Assembly (NCBI GenBank): GCA_946699065.1
Contig: CAMPDV010000093.1
Coordinates: 768,902-832,901, forward strand
Reading direction: 5' to 3'
From: Loxodes magnus
Lineage: Eukaryota; Ciliophora; Karyorelictea; Loxodida; Loxodidae
DNA: 64,000 nt
Shown in pieces: positions 38,236 to 49,779 of this stretch. Within the stretch, counting starts at the first letter, position 1; every line of letters begins with the position of its first letter. The notes beneath the pieces were generated by a model, which was given only the letters and a program-made list of their open reading frames with translations, was not told the origin of the DNA and did not search any database. The position numbers and the translations under genes are program-made.

Positions 38236-38965
38236 CACTACCTGAGACAATAAAAGCAGAAATGAAAAAATATGCTACGTACTTAGAATAAAGAATGAGA
38301 TGTAATGGATACAAGTATTGCTTGAAAGAAAAACACCTAGTTGTGACAAGTCAATGCCCTTTCTGTAAAGATGTAAAATAAAATAAAAGGCATATCATAT
38401 AAAAATGTTCAGAATACAATAAAGGAAGATAAATATGTATTTGAAATCTAAGAGCAATAGGAGTAGAGATAAAGAATGGAATTATTTGATGTAATATGAG
38501 GTACGGCTAAATTCGAGAAATGAATTAGAACCTAAGAAAAGTATAAAAGATCTAAAGCTTTCTTGATAATAAAAGATGATATCAATGATATACTAGAAAA
38601 AAGGAAAAAAAGAATACATAGAAAAAATTTTGAATGAAAAAAAGAAATAGGAAAATATTATAGAGCTGGAAAAGGTCAATTTTTATGAGTATATAAAAGC
38701 TTGATTAAGAAACGAAAATTAGTAAGATATGTAAGAAAAAATAAAGATGCTTGCAATAAAGATTTAATAAAGCATAGATAGGTAGAAAACAGAAGAGTAA
38801 GAGATAATGTAGAGGAAAATGATGAAGATAATTAAGTAAGAAAATAATTTAATTGCCTAAAGAATTTCTGAAGAAACAGACATATATTGAAGTATGGAAA
38901 GAACTGAGCACCAACGAGGTTCTTTATGCTCTATAAATAAATTTGTTTCTTATTTTTTTTGTTAA
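38236..38965 (+). mobile_element. LINE family 1, ORF2 3' part and tail (copy B), joined to the LSU
   Basis: Directly continues from the truncated LSU: the words ACTACCTGAGA fit both the rRNA and the LINE, so the junction lies in a short shared sequence. The protein end carries CPFCKDVKQNKRHIIQKC (C-x2-C-x8-H-x4-C), then a Lys-rich coiled region, closely related to copy A. TGA is conserved at the same three codons as copy A. The tail at about 38905-38935 (GAGCACCAACGAGG...ATGCTC) matches the tails at 27622-27655 and 51500-51540. 5' truncation and insertion at a 3' rDNA position fit target-primed integration. Confidence 0.75.
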
Positions 38966-38969
38966 AATT

Positions 38970-39110
38970 TTAACTGTGAAAGGGGGTTCTGAATCTGTGG
39001 CCTCTCAAACGTAAGCGAGTACCATATCACTATACTTAGTAGTCCTCCATCTTTGAACTTTTAATACGATTTTTAAATTTTTTAAGCTTAGAGGAAAAAA
39101 AGAAAAAAAT
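38970..39110. other. GC-richer junction segment
   Basis: Between the + strand LINE tail and the - strand LINE ORF2 lies a less AT-rich stretch (38975-39050). On the minus strand it begins ATGGAGGACTACTAAG, similar to the GC-rich segment following ORF1 copy 1 (ATGGCGGACTAATGTAG). It may be an ORF1/ORF2 boundary remnant of the same family. Confidence 0.35.
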
Positions 39111-39114
39111 CGAA

Positions 39115-41335
39115 TGATCATGGAAGAGTCTCAGCAAATCATAAGACAAGCTTACTCTCATGTATACAACCCAAAGTTAATATCTAATGGTTTACAAATC
39201 TATTTTACCAAGTTGTATGTGATAAGCCTTCCTCAGTATTCATGTTTACATCTTTTATGCTGCTTCTATTTTATTCTCCATGCGTTTTTTCAAAACTGAT
39301 GTTCTCTTATTATATGACCTAGATACTAAAAAGTCTTTTATCTTTTGGTCCTTAAATTTCCTATCTCGATAGTAATTCCAATTTTTCTCATTTACTATTT
39401 TCTGCTGCTTTTCATATCATTTATTTTGCTTTATCTGCAATTTCCGATTTGTACTTTTTTGCCCATGAGGATTAGTGCTTTTACTTAGTTTGCTTATTTT
39501 TTGAATTGTTTTCTTAATTTTATGTTAAATTTTTGATTACTTCCTCTAATTATACCAATTTATTTATTAAGACTAGGTCATCTTCGTATGCAAAACATCC
39601 TGCATATATTTTTTATGTTCATCCCTCTTCGTTTTTATAGTCTTTTGTAATTTCTAGCTTTTAATCTTCCAAACTATGAAGAAGTCTTGCTATTATCAAG
39701 TTAAATAGTCTAGGCGACATTATGCTTCCCTATTTTAGCCCTTTATTTGTCGCGAATGATTTTACTATTTAATAATTTATTTTCGGTTTAATTTCTTCTT
39801 CACAGTAAAAGTTTTCTAGAAGTTTATTATCTATTATAGTACTTTTAGATAGTTTAGGATCTATCATATATGTTTTCTTTGCACTGAGTCATAGGCTTTC
39901 TTAATATCGACGGATATTAAAAAAACATCTTTTTTGTTCTGCATTAATCATTCCTATACTGTTCTTAGTTGAAGATGTATAGTGCTCATAATTTTCCTTT
40001 TTTTGAAATCATATTTGTATTCTCTTTCACCATTATGAAGATATTCTTACAATTGCTAGAAAATTCATGTGACTACAATTTTTAAAGCAAGATTCAATAA
40101 AGAGACTGGTCTATAGTTCATTTGGTTCATCTATCCTCCTTTTTTGTTTATTAATATTATGTATTATTATTTCATTTCCTAAATTATTACTCCCTCTTAA
40201 ATCATCTTAACTATCATTTTGCAAGTTATTTTTATTAACTTTTTCCATCTGCTAAAATTGTTCCTATTTATAATACATCAGGTCCTGCAGCTTTTCATTT
40301 CGCCAATTAGTTTATGCTTTCTCAAATTTAATACTTATTTACCATTTTTTTTAATTTAAGGATTTGGTTGATAACAATGTAATCACCATCTTCATATATC
40401 TACTATCATTCATCCCTGAAAGTCTTAGCTTCTTCTTTTGATAAGGGTACTCGCTAATTATTTTTTCTATTAAGCAGATTTTTTAGTTTCTTCCACATTT
40501 CTGTTAGGTTTCCTTTATTTACATTGCAAATAATTAGGCTAAGTTAGTTTCTTTTATCTTTTTTTCTTGATTAAATGTATTCTTGTCTATCTATTTCGTA
40601 TTCTCTATATTCCTCGTTTTATTGATTTTCATTTAATTCTTTGTTGTTCTTTACTTTTAATTTTAATTGTTTGCTGCATTTTCTGAAAATTTTATTACAC
40701 TATTTTGTTGTTTCTGAGTATTTATATATTTTTTTAATGTTTTAACCGTTACACATACCATTTAAATTTTTTTCTCATATTTTTTCTTTCATCATTTATT
40801 AGTCTATGTACTGTTTAGGTTATCAATTTCTTCTTCTTAGACAAAAATCTTTCAAATTATTCTTAGATTTTTATTATCTTTATTAGTAAGTAATATATTT
40901 CTGTTACCTTTTATGTTTTCTAAATTATTTTCCGATTTTTATCTATATAATACAGGTCCTCGGTCCCCTATCACGTATGAGTAATAAAATCACTTTTTAT
41001 TACTTTTTCTCTAATTATTTCTTCAATTACAAAGTAATCTATTTTATATTCATTGTTTTAGTTAACAAAAATACCAATTTCAGTTGAGTATAAGCATATT
41101 AAATTATTCTGTTCCATGAACTGTAGCATTCACTTTCCAGTAGAATTGTTTATTTTATTAACCATTTCTCTAAGTGCATATTGAAATCTCCTATGATCAT
41201 TGCATTAAGTCCTTTTTTTATTGCTTATAGTTTAAATTAATTCACTAAATTATAAAAAGTTTCATAATACTCATTGTCATTTGCAATAGGTGCATATACA
41301 CCTTATAATAAAATATAATTCATTACTCGCTAATT
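39115..41335 (-). pseudogene. LINE ORF2: AP endonuclease and reverse transcriptase, frameshifted
   Basis: Minus-strand polyprotein. Near 41190 it shows the endonuclease core IIGDFN preceded by YAPIANDNEYYETFYNLV. Then come KAAGPD (about 40285), YRPVSLLN, motif A SVDIKKAYDSV (about 39890-39915), motif B GLKQGSIMSPRLFN (about 39710-39750) and motif C AYEDDLVLI (about 39575-39600). The Gln of motif B is encoded by TAG. TGA appears as a probable Trp in KHI[W]QIL and EEG[W]TQKI. At least three frame changes break the gene, and the N-terminal endonuclease half is missing, as in 5'-truncated LINEs. It encodes DNA nicking and target-primed reverse transcription; this copy is dead unless the indels are assembly errors. 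Confidence 0.75.
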
Positions 41336-41689
41336 TTGAAGATACCAAGTATTATTTAAATAAAAAAGTAATTAAAAAACTTATAATTAACAGTCATCAA
41401 AGAACTAAAAATGTTTAAAGTAAGGTATTAAAATATATAAGTACGTAAAAATATATCGTATATTAATTAAATTTGTTTATTATAAAAGACTATAAAAAAA
41501 TACATAACAGTTTTATTAATAGAAATAATATCTGAGATAAATTCTTAACCTACTAATGCTCTAGATATTAATTATTCATTATCATATAGGATAACTAGTA
41601 GCTAAAATTAATCAAAATAATTAAATATTTTAATGAAAATTCAATTTAATAAAAAATAGAATAATTATTCGCCTCTAAAGAAATAAATT

Positions 41690-42093
41690 TTAAACTAAAG
41701 AGAAAAGTGGCGAAAAAATGTTGAAGATACAATAGAGATAATGATAGTCAAGTTTAAAGTAAAGTTACGATCAGACCTGTAAAAATAAGAGAACCAAAAA
41801 ATTAAATTGACTAAAGACTTCAAAATAAACAAGATGAAATGTAAGAATTATTCAAATGCATGAAGAAAGAACTTTAAATTAAGAAGAAATAATCAGAGAA
41901 CTAAAGAATAACAATGAATTAGAGAACAAAAGAAGAGAGAACAATTTTACTGCAACAAGAATGGAGATATTTATTGAAGGAAATGTACCTAAATTTGGAA
42001 GAATTCAAGAATAATTGGACTATGGGGAGAAGATAGCAAGAACTTAACAATCAAGAAATCTTAAACTACCAAACTTATTGTAAACTCTAGTGA
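41690..42093 (+). pseudogene. ORF1-like C-terminal fragment
   Basis: A protein-like frame ending at TGA 42091-42093. It starts KRKVAKKC[W]RYNRDND, like the end of the zinc-knuckle region in the ORF1 proteins of this window, then continues with Gln/Glu/Lys-rich coiled sequence (LLQQEWRYLLKEMYLNLEEF). No start codon or full knuckle is visible, so it is the 3' part of an ORF1-type gene or an unrelated coiled-coil gene. Confidence 0.45.
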
Positions 42094-42099
42094 TGCCCT

Positions 42100-42780
42100 T
42101 CTGTTAAACAACTTAAATAATAATTAAATAAATTTTTTTTAATCTTATAAGAGATTTAGATGTATTTTATGAGCTTATGAAGATTTTAAATTTGTGAGCA
42201 TACTATTTAAGTTAAAAAAATAATGCATTTATAGATTTTTTAATATTATTTTTAATTATTAATTTAATCTTCTTATCTAAATAGAAAAATAATAAAATAT
42301 TGAAATTTGAAAATAATTTAATGTATTAATGCTTGAAGCTAAATAAATTAAATAAATTATGATTAAAATACAAAACTTATATCTAGTAGCTTAATTTTTA
42401 ATAATTATTTTTTAATTACCAAAGAAAAATTATTAATTTTAGTAAAAAGTTTATTAAATATATTTTGCTTATTTTAAGCTTGAAGATGTTTGAAACAAAA
42501 ATATTTATATTAAAAATTTAGCGTAATCTTAAAATCATTCTATTTTATTTTAAGAATCAAAATATAACAAAAATAGAAAATAAGTTTTATTTATTATTGA
42601 AATTACTTTGATCTGATTAATTAGATGTTTAGTATCTTAATTTTATTTAGATTATATTTTTATTCTTTAATTTTTTAAGTTAAGGATTTAATTAGCAATA
42701 ACTTATTTTAATAAACTTTGTTAAGAAAATATATTTTTTATTTATTAAGATATTAATTAAAAAAAGGAGGGATTAAGATT
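42100..42780. other. intergenic AT-rich
   Basis: Long A/T runs, no gene or RNA seen. Confidence 0.5.
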
Positions 42781-42789
42781 TTTAAAAGT

Positions 42790-43530
42790 TTTTTTATACC
42801 TCATTCCTTATGATAGACTCTAGTTGGGTCCAATGTCTTTAAGGAGCTCATCTTGGAAATTATTCGACTTTTGTAGGGGCTTGAAGTCTATAATCAAGAA
42901 TATTCATTCATCAAGCAAATAGGTCTTTGTTTGCAGAAACTGATTAGTAAAATAACTTCGCTTTATCCATTATATCTGCCAAGAGGCCATTCAGAGAATG
43001 TAGCACAATAAGAACTTGGAAAATCTAAAATTCAAAAAGTTAATAATTAATTAATTTTTAATATTTCGATGCATTTTTTAAAATTTATTAAAAAAATGTT
43101 TATGGATTTAAATAAGAAAAAATTTAAGAGTATTATAAAGTTAGTTTTTCAATAATTTGCTTATTCATTTTATCTCTTATTTATTTTAGAATCTTATAAA
43201 ATTATGAAAATAAATGAAATGCTAAAAAAATGTCCATCAATACATTTTATGGTTTTTGAAAAAATAGTGTAAAGGCTTAATAATTTATTTATAAATTATT
43301 ATTAAAGTATAAATTAAATTTTTATTTACATACAATTCAGTATTATAACTTTTAATTTTTATCAGACACACATTCCTCTAAAGAGAATCCATTGCCAAAT
43401 TTGAATTAAATATCGGACTTTTCCAGTTTATTCTAGAAAATATAAATATTAAACTAAAATAAGAATGGACATCAAATAACCTACAAGGTTATTTATAGTA
43501 ATAATCCATAGTTGAATTGATATTTAATAA
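42790..43530 (+). pseudogene. gene fragment(s), unrecognised
   Basis: Around 42835-43050 a less AT-rich segment reads as NVFKELILEIIRLLQGLEVY and continues to LYLPRGHSENVAQQELGKSK, well-balanced protein sequence with TAA/TAG as Gln. A second protein-like stretch at about 43370-43520 (KENPLPNLNQISDFSSLFQK) could be another exon. No start, splice sites or family could be fixed. Confidence 0.4.
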
Positions 43531-43797
43531 ACTTTTAATTTAGAATATATTTATCAATTTTAACCTTATTTTTAATTCATTTTAGATTTCAAATTTTGAA
43601 AGCTTAGCTTATTTTATTTTTTAAATGAAACTAGAAGTATTAAAATAATTAATAAATAATTAATAAAAAGTAAAAATGATTAGTTGTTTAATATATCATA
43701 TAATTAAGTTTTAATTTTAACTTTATGTTCTTTCAATCACTAAAATTAAATTTTAACTTTTAAATCAAAATAATTAAAAAATAGCCAAATAAAATAA

Positions 43798-45465
43798 ATG
43801 TATATTTAGTAGTGTCTAAAGTGTAAAAAATCTAAGAAATAGACCAGATTTACATCCACTCATCTAAATTAAGGTCGTGATTTATGCAAATAATGTGCTT
43901 AAATAAAATCAGCGAATAATGAATCTCAACTTAGCGAAGCTTGCAAATAAAAAAAAAATAAAGATTTATAAGATTAGCGAACTTAATTAAAGGATACTCC
44001 TTAAAGTTTGCACAAATTTTAAGATTTAGCATCTGAATTTTTCTGTTAAAAGCATTTTAAATAGTCTTTTGCAATATGCAAAATAGATAATTAATTGATA
44101 TGTAATGATTGTAATGTTGAGGATCACTCAGGTCACTAATTTTAAGTATTGATAGATAATTTAAAAGAATTAAGAGACTAAACTGAGTAAAATTTATAGA
44201 ATTTTAAGTAATAAGCAAATTTAAAATAAAAATTAGAAGATTACTAAAATTAATATAATAAATCACAATAAGAAGTATAAAAATCTCTAAAAGTTATTTA
44301 AAATTTATAATAATACTTTTAGCAAATGGTTTAGAGAATATGTGAAGCAGAATTAAGAATGTTTTTTAAATTACAATAAGAATACTAATAAAAATTAGGT
44401 ACAAGAAAAGAACAGCTAGATAAGTTGATTAATGAATTAGCAAAAGTTGAAGAAATGAGTTCTAATTCATTTTAAAATTGTAAAAATAGAGAAGAACTTT
44501 TGTAATCGCTAGTTGGAAAATTTTAATAATTTAAGTAAATAGAAAATGAAAATTAACTTGAATAATAAGAGTAACTGGATGATAAAGAATTGGAGTAAAA
44601 ACTAAGAAATAAAATTATACAAATCTTAAGCATATGAATATAGGAAAAAAAAAAAATCCCTTACTTGTATTATCGTAGAATAACTTACAACTCAAACGAA
44701 CTATAAAGCTTTAATCTTGCTATCAATAAATTTTCTCTTAATAATGTTGTAAATTTGGATTCAGTAACTGAATGTTAATCTTTTTCATTATAACTATCTG
44801 ATAGTAACTTAGTAATAGCTGGTGGATTTCCTAAAAGCAATCACCATAAATATATGACAATAATACAAGAATAATAAATAAGTAATAAAATAAAACTAAT
44901 AAACCCAAAATGCATTCCATCACTTGTAAATGACAATAATAACTTTATTTACATTATAAATGGAGCGGATTCTAATAAATGCTTAACAAATAATTGTGAA
45001 GTATATGACATAAAAAGGGATAAATAAATTCAAATAGAAAATCATATATTTTCTTTTGCTTTTAATGGAGTTTGTCTTGCTTTCGATTCAATTTATACAT
45101 TTGGAGGAAAAAAAGCACGAAAAGAAGTATGCTGTTATGATATAGAAAGAAATGAATGGATAGAAGAACAATAATAAATGCCTAATCACGGGGCATGAAG
45201 TGTATCAACTGTATGAGTATAAGAAAACGAAAAAATGATGCTTTGAGATAATCAGTCTCATTTATGGGGAACATATATTTACGACAGAGATAAATTTATA
45301 AAAGAGGGAGAAGCATTTCCTTCATAGTATATTCCTTATTGATTTTGGTATAATGGAATAAATGAGTAAAAAAGAATTTGAATGTACTCTGCTCATCCAA
45401 AGGAATAAAATGATATATATTGGTATGATTTATCGCATGGAAAAGAATGGAAGAAAAATATTTGA
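43798..45465 (+). CDS. B-box zinc-finger/Kelch-repeat protein
   Basis: 555-residue frame, no frameshift, from ATG 43798 to TGA 45463-45465. The N-terminus has paired Cys (CLKCKK...CKQCAQ, about residues 6-35), then a B-box-like CQKHFKQSFAICKIDNQLIC...CNVEDHSGH (about 79-110), a Gln-rich coiled coil (115-280) and a C-terminal Kelch-type beta-propeller half. The last includes IYTFGGKKARKEVCCYDIER followed by NEWIEEQQQMPNHG. TGA occurs as Trp in SI[W]IQEKK, HGA[W]SVSTV[W]VQEN, MML[W]DNQS, IPY[W]FWYNG and KRI[W]MYSA. The last TGA, before AT-rich DNA, is taken as stop, but it too could be sense. TRIM-like architecture suggests a protein-interaction scaffold; no RING ligase motif is certain. Confidence 0.8.
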
Positions 45466-45759
45466 AATATTTTTATTTTTATTTAATATGAAATTAAAAA
45501 TATCTAAAAGTAAGGAAAATAAAACTAAAAAATATCATATATTTAATTATTAAGATAAATCAGAAATTTTATAACTTAATTTTTATTATATTTTATAAAT
45601 TTTTAATAAAAACTAAGAAAATTTTTAAATATTAAAAATATAGTTGATTAGATATATTTGAAAAATAAAAAAATTAAAATTAAATTTTTATTTTCTTTAA
45701 CTTTTATAAAAAAATATATTTAATAAGAAAAAAAACGTTAATTAAAAGATAAATTAAAT

Positions 45760-45840
45760 TAAAAAAAGGTTATTAGGATATTATAGAGGAAATTAAAAAA
45801 ATGTTATTAGGATGTTATAGAGGAAATTAAAAATGTAAAA
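45760..45840 (+). repeat. short tandem duplication
   Basis: Two near-identical copies of TTATTAGGATRTTATAGAGG plus an A-rich stretch lie side by side (about 45770-45835), a 34-bp tandem duplication. Confidence 0.6.
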
Positions 45841-45871
45841 ATATAAAAAAGGATAAAATAATTATTTTGCA

Positions 45872-46200
45872 ATGAAAAGGAAGTATATATACAAATATGT
45901 TCAAAAGATCCTCAATATTCCAAAATATATAATGAAAACAATAAGAAGAAACGATAAAATTAAAGAGTAAATAAGAAAGAAAATTAAGTAATAGCAAAGA
46001 AAAAATTACGTTAAGACTAGGATAACTTTATAGTAAAATAGCATTTCTGTAAAAGAGGATATATAAAAAATTAGTCATAATTAAAGCCTAGGTATAAGCT
46101 CAACTATTCATTGGGTTTTGGGAATCACTGAAGATCTGTGCAAAATAGTTGAAGCACCTCCAAAAGCCAAAAAATTTACTTTATCTTAAGTTTATTAAGA
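45872..46200 (+). CDS. possible small protein, frame uncertain
   Basis: Two overlapping frames both look protein-like. The frame of ATG 45932 gives a basic N-terminus and then ISHNQSLGISSTIHWVLGIT and EDLCKIVEAPPKAKKFTLSQ. The alternative frame gives KDPQYSKIYNENNKKK and LNYSLGFGNHWRSVQNSW. The region 46075-46160 is clearly less AT-rich than its surroundings. A T-run follows at 46205. An RNA gene is possible: CAACTATT and AATAGTTG could pair. Confidence 0.35.
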
Positions 46201-46209
46201 AATTTTTTT

Positions 46210-46930
46210 TTTTCTAATTTGTATTTTTCGTATTTTAATAAATTAAAAATTTTATTAAAAAACCATATGTACTCTACTTTATTTATATAATTGTTTGATT
46301 TAATTACTTAACAAATTTTTTTTAAATAAATTTATTTGTTGTAGTTTATAGAAAACCATAGGATCTAAAATAAAATAAAACTAAAACTAAAAAATTACAG
46401 AAATTCAGTAATCATAAATTTGATATAAAATTTATAAGAAATGCCTTTTTATAAACTTGCAAAGAAAATGTTTTAAGATAGCTTTTTAATTTAACTAAAA
46501 TAAATGTTTTGTATTAAAATTTTAATTATATTATAAAAATCTTTAAATAAAATAAATTAATAAATTAAATTAAAGTAGAAAATCAAAAAAAAACCAAAAA
46601 TTAATAAATTCAAATTTATTTAAAAGAAAAATGAGGCATTCATTTATCAAAATTTTTATACTGATTACCAAGAAAATTATAATACAAATTTTTATTACTT
46701 CCCTATGAAAATGTTCTTTAAAATTTAATATTAGAATATAAATTGAGAATAATAATCTAATAAATTTAAATTAATTAAATGAAAAAAATGGAAAGTAAAA
46801 TAAGGAATTTAGTAAAAAATAAAATATAAGATTAAATAAATAATTGAAAAATAAAAATTCAAAAGAAACAAAGAAAAAATAAAAATAAAAATAAAGTAAA
46901 TACTATAAAAAAATCGATAAAAAAATTAAT
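46210..46930. other. intergenic AT-rich
   Basis: A/T homopolymer-rich, no feature recognised. Confidence 0.4.
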
Positions 46931-46934
46931 TAAG

Positions 46935-49745
46935 CAAAAAAATGTTTTTTTTCGACTCGAAGTTTGAAAAACTTTAGAAAATGTTATGTCTTTCTCTAAG
47001 AATGCAATTAACTCTGTAAAGCATTTTTGTCTTCTGAGAAAGGCCGTCAAACCTCGTACTAAAATAAAAGTTTACTTAAATTTTGTTGAAAAAATCGCGA
47101 CCATAATAGAAGCCAAAATTTATGCAGCTAAAGCATATATTTCCGATTTTTTTTTCATTATTTAATTTTTAATCCATTTGAAGTATCAAGCAAATTGAAA
47201 AATTGTCTCTGCTAAGAATCATTATGAAACATTCATGTATTGTTTATTTTATTTAAACCAAGTGTTCTTTGAATGCTCAAAATCTTGAAATCAGTGTTCA
47301 GAAAAAGTTAAGGAAAAACATAAAGATCTTAGCAAAAATGAATAAATAATGTTTAAACAAGCTAAGAATCTAATAAACCCAAAAATTCGTAATTAGATGA
47401 ATTTTAACTTTAACTAACAACAGCAATTTGAAAATTGGGAAACTAACGTTTTTGATAAACATTCGAAAATAAGTAAGATAAATTTTGACTTCTCAAATAG
47501 AAAAATAGATGGAATATTTAGAAATAAATCTTTTATCTTAAATTAGGAATTAAGTCATTTATAAAATATGCCTCTTTTTACGTGATTTGAAATTAAAAAA
47601 ATTATATCTTGGCTTGCAAATAATAAAGCTACAGGTAATGAGGGTCTAAAGCTCAGCTTATTAGATATGGAGGTTAAGATTTGCATTAAATTATTACAAG
47701 TTTCATTAATAACATGCTTAGAACATTTAAAATACCTAATGTAATGAAAAAAATAAACATTCTTCCGATTTTCAAAAAGGGAAACAAAAGTAATTGATGT
47801 AATTGACAACCTATCGCTTTATTGAACTATCTACTTAAAATTTATGATAAAGCACTAACATAAAGATTTTAACATTATATTTATGAACGAAGCACTTTAC
47901 ATCCAGCCTAATTTGGATTTATTCGTAAACGCTCCACTATTTAGAAAATTTGAACTATTTAGTAAATTATAAACTTGCATCGTAGATGATCTCATAAAAT
48001 GTAATTATTGCTACTTTAATAGATGTAGAAAAAATGTTTGATAGCATATCTAGGAAATTACTTTTTGATCATCTTAGAAGACTTAGGTTACCTTTGACCT
48101 AATATGGCACTAGAATCTTTTTATGATAATGTTGATGCTAAGTTTATAATGATGGATATCTTACAAGAACAATTAAATATAACAATGGATTACTATAAGG
48201 AAGTAATCATGCACCTGTACTTGCAATTTTATACTATGATATTGTTATAAGATATTTAGAAGATAATCAGAAGAAATTAGGATTTCAAATATTATCTAAA
48301 ACTTTCGTATAACGAGCCTTTGCTGACGAATTAATCCAAATATCATCTTCCTAGAAAAATGCCTAAAAATTATTACAAGCTACATCTACAGTTTTTGATT
48401 GAGTAAAACTTACAATTAATGTAGATAAATGTGAAGTAATAGAATTCTTGAAAAAAAATCAATGAAAAGAAAGCTAACTTTCTATTACTCTAAAGCTCAA
48501 TGGAATTCTAATTGCTTAAAAAGATGAAGTTATTTAGAATATTTGCTAGGATAAAATAAAATTACAAATTACATTGTACAGAAGTAGCTACCAAACACAG
48601 AGTAGCTAGTTAAAAAGCTACTGCAATACTTTTAAATATGGATTAGCATCCCCTCTCAGCTTCAAAACTCTTTGTAGAACTTTTGTTTTGCCTAAAGTTT
48701 AATATGGAAGTAATATTACTCCGTGAGTTACTATTTCTGGAATTAAAGGAATAAAAAGCAAGATAGCAAAATCGTAAAGGTTTATTTCAAGATGGGCGTT
48801 TAGATCTTAAGAATTCACATTCAATGATTCATGCTTTATTGACTTAAACTGGCTTCCTTTTACACATAAGGTAACTAAAAAGTTAATGCACTTTTATTAA
48901 AAATTAGTATAATACAGCAAAGAAAATCCTAACTCAGACACTGCTTTTTTATTAGAAAAATGCACTAAATTTAATTTACCATACTAGGAACATATAAAGA
49001 GATGTATCGATTTGTATAATTTTGACATGTCACATGTTTAAAGTAATATGGATTTTTATAAACTCACGGAATAAAAAATAAATTCTTAATGGAATGTCTC
49101 TCTATAAATACACTTATGCCAACAGCAAAAAGAATTATAGCTAAATAGAAAATAATTAAAGTGTATTTCCTGAAATTACTTACACTAAATATAATAAACA
49201 CTATATTAGAGAGACTATTTCCATCTATAAACTAAGAAATTTTTCTTATAATTTTCAATAAGAACTCAGTAATTGCTACATTAACGTTAGAAATAGCATT
49301 ATTTGCTTATGTGGCTATGACTTTGATGAAACTGATCATATTTTTTATTGCTAATACTATGCAGATATTATTGAGGAATTCGAAAGTCATAAAGTTCTTA
49401 AAGAAAAAGACAAAGAGAAACTAATTCTTTATGACTAAAACTATATAAGCAAATATCTTTCAAAAAATCAAATTCCTAAAATAGACAAATTAATCAAAAA
49501 TTTTAGTTCCAAATTACTAAAAAAGCGTCTTGAAATGTTTAAACTACAAGATGAGTTGTTAGAAGAGTTTCTAGAAGGAAAAAAAAGAAAAATTTCATCA
49601 AGAAAATAAATAAAAATATATGATAGTGAAAGAACAAGAAGAAGCTTGATTGACATTTACAAATTTTTATCTTTCAACATATTTTTAATATTTATAGTCT
49701 AAGTTATATCTATTGCAACTATGTCTCAATATTCTTAAATATGAA
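46935..49745 (+). pseudogene. LINE family 2 ORF2: reverse transcriptase, frameshifted
   Basis: A reverse-transcriptase protein distinct from the minus-strand one. In-frame from ATG 46986 (or upstream) to about 47690, reaching the fingers motif WLANNKATGNEG. After frame changes: PIFKKGNKSN[W]CN[W]QPIALLN (about 47760), HPAQFGFIRKRST (Gln from TAA), motif A TLIDVEKMFDSISR (48015-48050), motif B GLLQGSNHAPVLA (Gln from TAA, 48187), motif C AFADELIQI (48316-48340), where the second catalytic Asp is Glu, then FD[W]VKLTINVDKCEV. A C-terminal zinc motif CLCGYDFDETDHIFYC lies at about 49304-49351, followed by a basic coiled tail. No endonuclease core was seen upstream. At least three frameshifts mark it as dead or misassembled. 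Confidence 0.75.
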
Positions 49746-49779
49746 AAACTATAATATTTTAATTAATTAATTGGAAATC

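Larger units (their letters stand above)
34845..38245 (+). rRNA. LSU (28S) rRNA, divergent, interrupted and 3'-truncated
   Basis: Starts at CCCGCTGAACTTAAGCAT and runs through recognisable domains: GTAACGGCGAGTG-like near 34925, CAGATCTTGG...GTAGCAAATATTC near 36880, the ACTCTCTTAAGGTAGC equivalent near 37630, and the GGCAGCCAAG...TTGATTCTTTGATGTC peptidyl-transferase region near 37985-38025. It is interrupted at 35716-36688 by a gag-like insertion and ends within the last domain, where a LINE fragment takes over. Without the insert it is about 2.4 kb, shorter than a usual LSU. The sarcin-ricin loop (AGTACGAGAGGAACC in most organisms) reads AGTACAAGAAAATCC at about 38172, so a functional ribosome is unlikely. 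No group I intron is present at the Tetrahymena site. Confidence 0.85.

Noticed and set aside
46110..46130. Telomere-like TTGGGTTTTGGG, or a telomerase RNA template
   Set aside because: A single short match without a repeat array or conserved RNA structure; it lies in a possible coding stretch.
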